Shown here piece after piece: positions 39,464 to 50,291 of a stretch of 64,000 nucleotides of DNA. This stretch comes from Siphlonurus alternatus. Taxonomy: Eukaryota > Arthropoda > Insecta > Ephemeroptera > Siphlonuridae. The notes beneath the pieces are model-generated. The model ran no database searches. It saw only the letters and a program-made list of their open reading frames with translations, and was not told the DNA's origin. How positions within the stretch are numbered: position 1 is the first letter of the stretch; every line of letters begins with the position of its first letter. A program made the position numbers and the translations under genes. The stretch lies in NCBI GenBank assembly GCA_949825025.1, contig OX463785.1:11099971-11163970 (forward strand), in the 5' to 3' direction.

Positions 39464-41470
39464 TTATGATGTCGTATTGGCACGGAGATAATCTTTAACG
39501 TCGACAAATTTGGGACCTCCAAAATAGTCAAGTAAAACGATCTGTTCGATCTTGAGCGTGGCGAAGAAGAAATCATGATCTGTAACAAAAATAAATAATT
39601 ATTATGGATTAACGTACTTCATGTCCCTAAATTTTGTTTCAGTTACATTCGTAATTATCAAATACACTTGCCAGAAAAACTCCATGAGACTTAAAGATAC
39701 ATAATTTTTTTTAATGATATTGAAAAGTTAAGTGCAATAACAACTATATGAATTGAAAGTATATAAAAACTACTAAAACTAGTAGTAGTTAAAACTACTG
39801 TTTGAAATATAGAATTAAAATATACAATTTAAATAAAAAAAATGTTATGTGTGGGTTTCGTTATTACTTTTTTTTAAAACAGATGAGAATAAAATATAAT
39901 GTAATGAAATATCCTAGCTAAGACAATTTAAGGTCGATCAGATAGATTTATGACAAAAATCACCATCAAATCCTCACAACTCCCTTATTATATATGAAAT
40001 CCTGTGCTCTTTTCAGTTCCAAGATCTTTATGGGAGGTGAGCTACCCACCCTTGGGCCAGTGTTTCATGGTCGGATGCCTCGAGAAGAGCGCCTCCTCAG
40101 CCCTCTTCGCTGCTTGCGTGCCGTTCTTCAGCTGCAGGTAAAAGATATGATTAAATAAGGACAAAAAAATATCATTCATGCAATTATTTACACTAATTAT
40201 TAATTTAAAAAGTAATTTAATTTAAAAAAAAAATTATGTTAAATTCATAATTATATAAAATAATTATTTTAAAGAATATTTTAAATTATTTAATAAATCA
40301 AATTATAAATGATTTTTTTTAAATAGTATGCTAAATAATATAATTACAATATAATAAATACAAAACCAGCAACCTCCTTTAAATGAAAAGGTGCATATCT
40401 AATGGATACCAATTGCAAATCTCTCATGTCTCTTTCGTGGTCAAGAAAGATGAAAAAATTATTATCAAATATCATTGTTTTCAATATGGATACACAGAAA
40501 TCAATAAAATAAAAGTTAATCAGGGAGACGAATGGCCTCCCTATACAAAGACGGAACACTGACCTTCCACATCTCCCCGGTAAGGGTAACGTGGGCACAC
40601 CGCGGGTCCTCAGGGTCCAGTTTTTGGTCCTTGCAATAGTCGGTCTCAGCCAGACTCATGGACAGCGAGCATCGTCGATCAACCTGAGAAAAGGACAGTC
40701 ATGAGGTTTATTAATTAAAAAAAAAAAAAGTGAAACAAGCATTTAGTTTTGGTGGAAGAGTCCTATAATAACAGTTTTGTGGTGATGGCCAACTACCGTA
40801 TATAATTCCCATTTTGACTATCGTCTACTTTATAATTTCTACCCTATAGGTATAGTACAGTTCAACAAATGTAAAATTACAACCGGAAGTGAAAGGATTT
40901 TAGCTAAACTATAAACATGAAAATCTATAAGACATTGCAGATAGTTCAAAATCCTAATATGAATCTTTGTGCCAGGTTTCAGGTTCAAAACTGAACTAGA
41001 ATGTCCAGAAACCTATCACTTCCGATGGTAACCTTACATTTGTTAAACTGTAGGACATTATAAGAAATTTATAGCAGCTCCATTTAGGTCTAAAGTCTAA
41101 AGGATTTGTTTTTTTTTTTAATATATAGCTTCAGTTGTCCTTTCCAAGTTTTCTACATCCCTTACGTCGCCCGGTCGTCACCCCTAGTGGTTTTGGGGTT
41201 ACTAATGAACGGACTTTTTAAAGGGGTAATCGCCCCTTTCCTCAGAACTTAATGTCACTCACTGCGAGGTCATGAGGGGTCATGTCCCGCTCCGTCATGT
41301 AAAGGTACGGGATTCCACTGCCGAGCTCCACGGGACCGTCGCTCACAGACAGGACGTTCACGAACGGGTAGTTCTTGATGTGTGGCAGCGTGGAGAATGT
41401 CGCCACCGTCGTCCAGTCTGAAATTATTAAATTATGTTATTGTTGCTATAAAAACTCTATGTGTGTTTGG

Positions 41471-41541
<71 letters not shown>

Positions 41542-44500
41542 TTCAGTCTATTGATATTGTTGAATGTATTTTTGTCAAAATTAACAACTAGTTTGCATGA
41601 AAAATTGTAATTAAAAAAAAAAATCATTCATTAGCAGTGTTAAAAAATTTGTCTATGTATTTTTTTCTATTACATCTAACATATCCTGAATGCGACTTAA
41701 TAAAAAAAGCTTTTCTAAAGTGCCTTGAAATGAATTAATCAAAAGCAATCAATTTACATGATCATTCATCATTCTATCATATATTAACTTCAATGCTTGA
41801 AGTAAGTCCATTTAACTTTGCGATTTTTATTTTCATTCTTATATTAATAATTATTGCTAAATTCGTGTGCCATTATACCACGTTCAATCCCAGTCAGTTG
41901 ATTAATGCTAATATTTTAGCTATCTTGTAATTTTGAAGGTTAAATTATTCATAAATTAATTGAATTAATTAACAATGCAAAATATTTCCTTATTAAAAAT
42001 TATTTATAAAACACACATGAAAAATATATAAAAAATTACATTTTAATTAAAAAATAAAATAATTATTTTTATAATTTACAACCACATTACAACTCACCTG
42101 AATTGTGGACAATGTAACGCGCCATCTTCGCAGCCTCGGTGACAGGTGGGGGCTCGGGTTTCTCGGCGGTCGGGACGAAGCCTGCAATTACAGCTGCTTA
42201 GAGATTGTTGCATAATTCATTACGTATACAATAATATCTATATGCATCAGCTATTAGAATTACATGCTGTTTATTATATTTGTGTTATTATTATACTTTT
42301 TAAACAATATAAGAACTCATTATTTATTATTATTATTATTATTTTTTTCGAAAATGCGATATATAATATTTTAATGTTATTTTTGTATCAAAAGTTATTG
42401 TAAAAAATTAGAATAAAAATATTTAAATAATTTTTTTATTATTTTATTCTGTGTTAAAATAAATGTATCAGCGTAATACACATTAGGCTTAAATTAAAAT
42501 TAATATTTCAAACCATGACAGGTAAAATATATTTATCGTATTTACCGTATAACGTTTCAAAGTTTCTAATATAACGTCATCGAAACTGGAGAGTTAAAAA
42601 TTACAAATTAAGGTAAAATATAGCTAGTATAATAATAATTGTACTTAATTATCAGCAGCTAAATGTTAATGAAGCTATATAAAATTACATTCTAAATACT
42701 TCAAACATCACAAAAGAAGTAAAGAAAATTAGTTCATTCCATTTCAATTCTCACTATTTAAACCACTAATACCACTACACATTACAGGATGTATATATTA
42801 TAAGGTGTACTACTCATAATTACAAGAAAACATAGGAAAGATGCATAGGATACTTTGGAACGTAAAAAAAAACATGCTATCAAACCATACTCATATTATT
42901 AAAATTTTGATCTACGGACCTTTTAGTGGTCTTTCAGGGGGAGGAATGACTAAAGGTGGAAGTTCCCCCCATGTCTCTCGGTCTTGTTTCCAGCTGTACT
43001 TCTTCTCACCTCCCTCAATCCTCTCCTCAGGTTGGTACTTCCGGTAGACCTTCTCATCTTGAATCTGACGGTACTTTTCCCTCTCAGCTTCAGGACTTTC
43101 AATTTCATAATAACGTTCTTTGTAGTACTTCCTACCATCGTGTTTTCGTTCCTTATAATACTTCTCTCCAGAAAATTCCCTTCTTCTATCATCATAGTAC
43201 TTCTTTTCATACTGTGGCTTCCTATATTCAACTTCTTTATAATTTGGTACATGATTTTCTCTTTGTTGATGATATGTTTTTACATCATCAAAAAATCCAT
43301 CATCTTCATTATGATCTTCAAAATATTGTAATTTTCTCTTACTAAAATAAACAGCATCATCAAATTCATTTGAATATCTAGGATCGTATTCTTTGGAATC
43401 TCTATCAGAATATTCAAATGAATCATCTTCATATTGACGTGGTTTATAATTACGTTTTATATTTTTATATGAATCTCTTTCATTATAATATTCATCATCT
43501 TTATATTTTTTTTCTTTATAATATTTTTTTCCTTCATATTTTTCTTTTTTATATCCTTTTTCTCTACTATCATCTGCATATTTTACCTGTTTATATTTTT
43601 TACCTTCATTTCTATATTCAGAACTATCATCTTCATATTTATCTTTTTTATAATGTTTCTCAGCTGCACTATTCCCTCCCTTATATGAATTTTTCTCACT
43701 ATCATTTTCCTCATCATATTTTCCTTTCTTATATTTTTTACCTTCTTTCCAATCTTTCTTATATTGGATATCTTGATATCCTTCACGTTCATTTGAATCT
43801 ACTTCATCAGAATCCTCATCACTATCGTCTTTGTAGTATGAAGGTTTCTGGTACTCCTGCTGTTCCTTCTTACCCTTCTTGTACTCGTACTTTCCGCCAT
43901 CGTAGTCCTTCTTCCGATATCCTCGTTTCCCATCGTACTCGCCCCTAGACCAAGCGACACCTCCAGGACCCTTCTGTTCGTAATCTCTTTCTTCGTATCT
44001 GGCGCTGACGTAGGCAATGAGCACCAGAACTAATACAATGGAGACACGCATCCTGTAACATAGGAATTTTATAAAAATGAGTTTTATATCACACAACGTG
44101 GGTAAGCCCATGTGATTTATTAGAAAATTATGATTTTATGCGGTGGATTGGTGAGCTGTCCCGGGATTTCCCTTGTATGGCGTGCGTCACTATAACCACG
44201 GCCAGGATATGTCAAGCCTACACAACGATCCTAGCCGTATCAGTAGCACAATAATGCAAGCGCTATGAAATCTATGAGATATAATAATGGAGTATCGATC
44301 TCATTTTTTTTTTATTGCAGAAATGTAAAGTTATGCTACTGTGATTTTTTTTAGATTTTTTAGAGCCCGGGAACAATTTTTAAAAAAATATCGAAAGTTC
44401 TTTTTGTGACGTCATGAGACGCTGCTCCTTAAGAAAAAAATAGAACTTGCCGCCTCGTGACGTCACAAAAAGGACTTTCAATATTTTTTAAAAATAGTTC

Positions 44501-46368
44501 CCAGGCTCTAAGAAATCTGAAAAAAATCAGGGTAGCATAACTTTGCACCCTCTATCCATTTCTGCAGTAAAAAATTTTGAGGTCGATACTCCATTATAAT
44601 AGACAACCTGCATGGAAAATTTTAATTTCATATTTGAATAAAAGACCTCAGTTTTGTGCACTATAATTTGTCAGTTTTTTTTTATTTTTTTTTTTTGAAC
44701 CCTCTCTGTTAACTCCTTTAAAATTGAGTGGAGAATCGGTGTGACGTCATAGTCATGTAGTGTCTTTACTTTATGCTGGAATGTTAAATATTTACATGAC
44801 TATGACGTCACAGCGTTTTGAGACTGGAGATCGGCAATATAGATGCTATAACCATGACTTTATATTGTAACATTATCAAATAAAAAAAACTGTGAAGTGT
44901 ATATATAGCATAGAGAACTAAATGAATACAGTAAATAGTTCTAAATTATAAAAATTTAAACTTATTTCCCTTTAGAAAATAAATGTTATCAAAAAAATTT
45001 GTTTCTATTATTATTTTAATGCAATTTATAATCTGACAGGTTTTCTACTTACTTTTTTATATCTATTATAGTAGGAGAGTATAGCAATGATACAAGATGT
45101 GTCATTTTAGGGACAGATACTATACTCCTGAGACAAAATAAAGAATACTATCTCATAACATTAAGTAAATATTTAAACAAAGTTGAAAATACGTTCTTTT
45201 GTCTTATATGAAGTAGTCGATGGAAAATATTGTTATTTCGTCATTGGACTCAACGCTCCCGGAGTCATGCAAGCTGAAGACGTACAGTATGCTCATAACT
45301 ATTATCGCATCATGTAAAAACTATGACATTGCATGTCGAGTTGTGAAATATATTGACATTATTGTAACTATGAACTTTAGACCCTGAAGATCATGAACAC
45401 AAGTAACATGAGTGTTGCATAAATAAATTGAAAAATACTTGATATTACTTAATATTATATTATCGCGAGTTGAAAAAAGTTAAAAAGATTATAGGTTTAG
45501 ATGTGTAAAGGATCATGAGTTGAAGATGAAACTGTTCAACTAGGAATGATTATAATAAGATTTTTCCTTGTTATAAAAAACTTTTAATATTCGTTGTGGC
45601 AATTGTAACAAAAAGTTGAGAATTTTAATAATAATTTGTAAAAAATTATGCAGTATTAGAAATTAAAATGTCATGTTTATTGTTTGATAAAAAAATGTAT
45701 AAACAATGTACTTGATAATATAATATATAGCATAAAATCAGAAAGCTTATTTAATAATTTACTTTAAGATCTGTGGTAATATTTTTTATATTTTTCGTTA
45801 TATTTTTACGTAAAAATATAGTTTCCTGAAATAAAATATATATATATATATAAAAATCAATAGTATGCCATTATTGCCAAGAATGTAAAATCGAACAGTG
45901 TTAAAATTTCATCATGTTTTGCGAAATAAATTTACGTATAATGAATCAGCAATAATAATTTTGAACTTGAAATAACTTTCAAACTTTTTACCGCTTTAAA
46001 ATATTAAATTAACCAATAGAAATACTACGCACCATTAAATTTAAATACACCTGTCACACAAAAAATCAAAACACTTCCACATTTAATACAAAATAGTAAG
46101 TACATGCTATTCATTTTATACCATAATTAGTTTAATTTAAATCAATTAATGAAAACAAATTATTAAAATAATAAAAAATAATTGTTTAGTTAAAATAAAA
46201 CATTTTTTACAGAAATTTCTAGCGAGGGACATTCTATTCCATAATTAAAACTCTAATGACGTCAGAGCGGTTACCTTTAAATTACGTTTAAAACTCCGTA
46301 ATTATCATTCAAATACTAACCTGCTGCGTTGTCTCTCTCGTACTGCGCGTTTATTGCAGTTTGTACGT
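39464..46368 (-). CDS. CREG1: CREG-family secreted glycoprotein with a long N-terminal Lys/Tyr/Asp/Glu-rich repeat domain, 7 exons
   Basis: Spliced gene read on the minus strand. Exon 1 (46368-46322) is an untranslated leader. Coding exons are 44051-42920 (exon start 44052), 42181-42098, 41417-41263, 40683-40564, 40131-40050 and 39579-39464. Phases agree at every junction and the total is 1,689 nt, or 562 residues plus TAA. Residues 1-17 form a signal peptide (MRVSIVLVLVLIAYVSA). Residues about 18-360 are imperfect repeats rich in Lys, Tyr, Asp and Glu. A Pro-rich linker (about 360-390) leads into a complete CREG domain, recognisable from ARYIVHNSDW, FVNVLSVSDGP, GSGIPYLYM, DYCKDQKLDPEDPRC, SRHPTMKHWP and LLDYFGGPKF. 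Possible N-glycosylation sites are at KNGT and ANTT. CREG proteins adopt an FMN-binding split-barrel fold and are secreted or endo-lysosomal; the animal CREG1 I know has about 220 residues, so the extra N-terminal domain is unusual. The weakest point is the exon 2 donor (AAAG|GTCCGT), chosen because it is phase 1, as exon 3 needs, and lies just before an in-frame TAG. The CREG assignment is firm; the repeat exon belonging to it is well supported. Confidence 0.9.
40858..41050. mobile_element. Mariner-like MITE in a CREG intron
   Basis: Inverted repeats CAGTTCAACAAATGTAAAAT and CAGTTTAACAAATGTAAGGT, both reaching GGAAGTGA, with TA target sites. It lies in the intron between the exons at 41263-41417 and 40564-40683. 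Confidence 0.75.
41468..41540. repeat. (AT)n microsatellite in a CREG intron
   Basis: Alternating AT just upstream, in transcript direction, of the exon at 41417-41263. Confidence 0.85.
42950..44000 (-). repeat. Imperfect tandem repeats coding the Lys/Tyr/Asp/Glu-rich domain of the CREG gene
   Basis: Within exon 2 the reading frame is built from degenerate units of roughly 15-25 residues around a core like GKKYKK-KY-DDS, with local variants such as EKYYKERKHDGRKYYKERYY near the C-terminal end. Charged residues and tyrosine dominate. No hydrophobic segment follows the signal peptide, so the domain is expected to be secreted and disordered. The middle (about 43380-43830) uses A/T-ending codons almost only (AAA, TAT, GAT, GAA). 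The two flanks use many AAG, TAC, GAC and GAG codons. Long open frames on the opposite strand and in other frames here are by-products of this composition. Confidence 0.85.
44286..44595. mobile_element. Foldback element, family B, in CREG intron 1
   Basis: TAATGGAGTATCGATCTCA and its inverse, TTATTGCAGAAATG, AGAGCCCGGGAAC, with GTGACGTCAT and GTGACGTCAC near the centre. Confidence 0.7.
44736..44820. mobile_element. Short inverted-repeat element with TGACGTCA palindromes, in CREG intron 1
   Basis: GTGTGACGTCATAGTCATGT and ACATGACTATGACGTCACAG, inverted copies of each other. Related to 33608-33692. Confidence 0.6.
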
Positions 46369-46397
46369 GATGTTTTACAGGCTCCGGTTTATTTATA
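46366..46397 (-). promoter_or_regulatory. Core promoter of the CREG gene: TATA box and initiator
   Basis: On the minus strand TATAAATA lies at 46397-46390. About 29 bases downstream comes ATCACG, whose TCA fits an arthropod initiator with +1 near 46368. The 47-nt leader then ends at a donor (GCAGCA|GTTAGTA, exon end 46322), followed by a 2.27-kb intron to the acceptor TTACAG just before the start codon. Further upstream (about 46550-46620) is a GA-rich purine tract. The position is inferred from motifs alone. Confidence 0.6.
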
Positions 46398-46399
46398 TG

Positions 46400-47050
46400 A
46401 CATTTGATTTAAAAGGTTATCAATATTAAATTACTGCTTTATATTGCAGAAATAGATGTAACAATTTTCGTATTCGTTAGCAAAAAAACGTGCTCGTTTT
46501 ATTTCCTTGATCCCAGAGAAACTGAGGATGCCTGACAGTACGGATTTAGACAAACAGCTGATGGAGGAGGGGAAGTAAAAAGAGAGAGGGGAGGGAAAAG
46601 ACAAGAGGGGAAGTTGTCCTTGAATTCACTAAGATACGGAGATGTTTTTATTTATTATTTATAATGTACTTATAACGTAAATATCATTTTATCATATTGT
46701 GTTGGTATAAGGAGTTTGATAACCTTTATTTTGTATCTTATCTTGTTTTGATTTTCACTTCACAAGCTTCTATACTTATATTAAAAAATATGTCATACTG
46801 CATGTTATTTTGTTTTTTTTTACGCAATAAAAATCGTAACAAATAATAAACATATAAAAATAGACTGCTGTAATTTTTTGCATAAAAAAATTATTACGGA
46901 TGTTATGTTATTAGTAAATATTATAAATGTTTAACATAATTATGATCCATTACAACATAAAAATAAAATTATAAATTCATTAGTTATAAGTTTATAAATA
47001 TTAAAATACAATAGTTAAATTAAAATTTTTGTTTCTAACATACATATAAT
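46400..47050. other. CREG upstream region
   Basis: Apart from the GA-rich purine tract at about 46550-46620 I see no gene or repeat. It is the likely regulatory space of the CREG promoter. Confidence 0.4.
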
Positions 47051-47054
47051 CATA

Positions 47055-47454
47055 TTAAGGTAGAAATAACGTCAGTCAGCTGTTTTTTTTTTTAGCTCCA
47101 TTTGATTAACTTGTAAACCTTAGCAAATTCACAAAAATTCTGAAATTTTTTTGAGAGGCAGATATTAGTGCCTAAAAGCCATAGAAAAAGTTTCAAAACA
47201 ATTTAACGAGCCGATTTTTTTTTAATTGATTTTTTAGTTTGTCTCTCCATGGGAAAGTCCTATGCTGAAAATTAAATAAATTAATTTAAAAAAATCGGCT
47301 CATTAAATTGTTTTGAAATTTTTTCTATGGCTTTTAGGCACTAATATCTGCCTCTCAAAAAAAGTTCAGAATTTTTGTGAATTTGGTAAGGTTTACATGT
47401 TAATCAAATGGAGCTAAAAAAAACAGCTGATGACCGACATTATCTCTACCTTAA
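47055..47454. mobile_element. Large foldback element, family A, second copy
   Basis: TTAAGGTAGAAATAACGTC and GACATTATCTCTACCTTAA bound arms of about 190 bp. The order (AGGTTTACATGTTA, GAGAGGCAGATATTAGTGCC, TCGGCTC) is shared with the copy at 10679. Both copies begin and end with TTAA. Confidence 0.75.
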
Positions 47455-48124
47455 TGTATTAAAATATAAGCAAAAAAAAAATATTGTTTTACATTTTTAT
47501 AAATAAAATTGCCCAGCTAGTGCATCATGAAACTATTCTGTTGGAAGTAAATATAATAATATGGTGTTTCTTCGAATGATACTGATTATAATGAATTATC
47601 TCTGCTCATTAAAGTCCGGATAATATATAATAATTATACATAATAATATAATAATCATTTGTATACATTCATAACGTAATTCACGCTAAAGAAAAAAAAA
47701 AATAGAATAAATAAAATCAAGTAAAACTTTAACTACTAATATGTATAACTTATTAACAGTTACATTTTTTGGTATTATGAAATTATACCAAATTATACAA
47801 CAATTGAACATTGAAAATAACAAACAAATTTCATTTTCTGGTAATTTTAGTTAAAATCTTTTATTGATGAATTCTTTGTCAGAAAGTTTTTATTTTAGTT
47901 CTTTGTTAAATTTCTACACCTTTTAATGATTTGGAAAATAATCATAATTATATAGTTTGTCAGTGTGGTCTAATGAAATGATTTTTTCCCCCAATTAAAC
48001 TTCAAATTTAATATTAAAATTTGGCAATTATCGTTGCGATTCACAACGTTAAAACCTCAAGGGGGGAAAAATAATGATAATTAATATGTATTATTGATTT
48101 CGTTTTTTACTTTTTTTTCTTGCT

Positions 48125-48370
48125 TTTTGTTTTGAAAATGCCTTAGTTGAAAAATTACGTCTTCAGCTCATTCTTTACACGTCTAAACATTTCATTTTAC
48201 CTCAAAAACACTTCTTATTTCATCTTCGCTCAAAGTGAGGCAATATTTCTAACATTTTATGCTTAGTAAGAGGAATAAAGAAGGCGTAATCTCTTCATTT
48301 TCCCTCTAAAATGGTGCAAAATAGAAGGATATTAGACGAGAAGAGAGCTTAATAGCGAATAAAAGATATG
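48125..48370. repeat. Second copy of the dispersed repeat, uninterrupted
   Basis: Inverted relative to the copy at 5640. It preserves the empty site AAATATTGCCTCACTTTGAG, into which the palindromic MITE went in the other copy. Confidence 0.6.
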
Positions 48371-49424
48371 AAAATTATTTACTCGAGTAACTTTTTCCGA
48401 ATTTATAAAAAGTAAATGCGTATATTACCGCATAATGTAACATAATTATTTCCTGTCGATATCAATATTGTGATTATAATATTTATCACGTGCAGTATAT
48501 TTCATAATTGCACTGTTCGCAAACACCACAACTTGGCATTGACACGTTCAACCGCAAGCAAGCCATATTCATATAAGCTTCCTATACATTATAACGTATA
48601 AGGTCTGATCGCAAACCACCAATAACCACCTGCGATTAGCGTTCAATTTCCTTGTCAGGTGCAAAGTGCATGTGTGCAATTAATTTGTTATTTCGATCTA
48701 ATATAATATTCATATTAAATGTTTTAGTATAAATAAAATAAATTTCATAAAATAAAAACAACCATAAACAAACTACATCAAAAGAAAACCTTGCTTTTGA
48801 TAAAATATTTCAAATATTTAAAATCATGATATATACATCGATTTATTGTTTAATATTTTGGTTAATTTATGATAACAGGTGAAATTTTACTGCATGGAAG
48901 ACTATGTAATATTTATTTCATTTGTCAGAAGTTACATAAAAAATGCGTGCTATTATATCATTATTATTAAATAATTTTTTTCCTCGTATATACGCTTATA
49001 AATTTTTTTTAGTATTTCTCCTCTAAAAACTCCATTATAATTGAAAAGGAAAAAAACTCCCGACCAATAAGAAATATTTGAAATTTTAGTATTTACAAAT
49101 CTTATTTTATTATATGTGCATTCTCTATTATATAGATCATAATGGATATTATGTGTTAATATAGTAGGTTATGAATGAAAAGACAACTTCTATCGATCAG
49201 TATTTTACTTTTTAATTTATTATACATTGAATTTTACGACAAATACCAAATATTATTCTAATTTTATGAAAAATCAAATAATGATTCTTCATTAACAAAG
49301 ATTTTTATTTATATTTTTTTTATACTATACACAATCATGTTTCCTTCAAATATATTTGAAACGTTTTATCTTTCGTGTTTTTAAAGCATCAAAAACGTGG
49401 ATTACTAAACATTAAATTTGTGTA

Positions 49425-49730
49425 TAGAGGCTTCAAGTGAGTGCTCTCGCGCTGCGCACCTGTTGTCGCTAAGGTCTATCTTGCACCTGAAAATAAAGCA
49501 CAGTGTTTTTTTTCTTAATTTTACCCAATTATAAATCAAGTAAAAAATCTAAATATTGAATTATCTACTGTATTTTTCAGATTGGACCAAAGTTCCGTAA
49601 AAGAATTTACCCTAAAAAATCTTATTCTTAGTTAGTAAAAATAAAAAAAAAACTAATTCACGTTTTTTTTTTACATAGAATTAGATAGGATGGTGGGAAC
49701 ACCGAAAAATCAGCTGACTTGAAGCCTCTA
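49425..49730. mobile_element. DNA element family 6, downstream of receptor copy A
   Basis: TAGAGGCTTCAAGTGAG and CAGCTGACTTGAAGCCTCTA, perfect over the outer 15 bp. The matching site downstream of copy B (about 55660) lacks it. Confidence 0.7.
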
Positions 49731-50291
49731 TTGTTAAACCTGAACTTAAACCTAAACTAAAACCTTGTGAACGAGAGTGACAACATATGTATTTTACATA
49801 GAAATTTACAAATTACAAAAAACACATGAAAACTATTATATGAATCGTTTATATTGCTATTTCCCCTGAATAACATGCAACCAACAATGATTTCTTGCTG
49901 AACAAGTTGCCTAAGCTATAGGAGTGAAATGATATGGATGGTTCAAATTTATTTAGTGTCTATTTACATAAATATAAAAGACAAACATTCATTAATGTAA
50001 ATAAAAAATACTTTCATACATTTTTTATGACAGTCCAGAGAAAAAATGCAGTATCAGTACTATAGAAGGTAATTAGGTATATTGATATATACGTGGTTTA
50101 GTAATTTTTGTATTTAATTCCTGCAAAATCCTTTTCAAAATAATAATTATGCTATTAAATGTAAACATGAAAAATTATTAAAATAGAATTCAGAACAAAG
50201 TTGAAGTCAGAAAAGGTAATGGTAAGGAGGTAAAAAAAAAAAAAAAAATGTAATTTTCCTAATCTTAATTTAAAATATTTCGAGTGTATGT

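Larger units (their letters stand above)
44053..46321 (-). other. First intron of the CREG gene, holding two TGACGTCA-bearing inverted-repeat elements
   Basis: The 2.27-kb intron runs from donor GTTAGT to acceptor TTACAG. Near the acceptor it carries two transposon copies, at 44286-44595 and 44736-44820, both with TGACGTCA-type palindromes. The rest is AT-rich sequence with no coding signal. A short stretch near 45480-45560 resembles part of the dispersed repeat at 5640-6090. Confidence 0.6.

Noticed and set aside
43418..43948. Open frame of 176 codons on the plus strand rich in His, Tyr, Leu and Phe, with others nearby in further frames
   Set aside because: Exact antisense of the repeat exon of the CREG gene. 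The composition of the sense repeats removes stops in the other frames.
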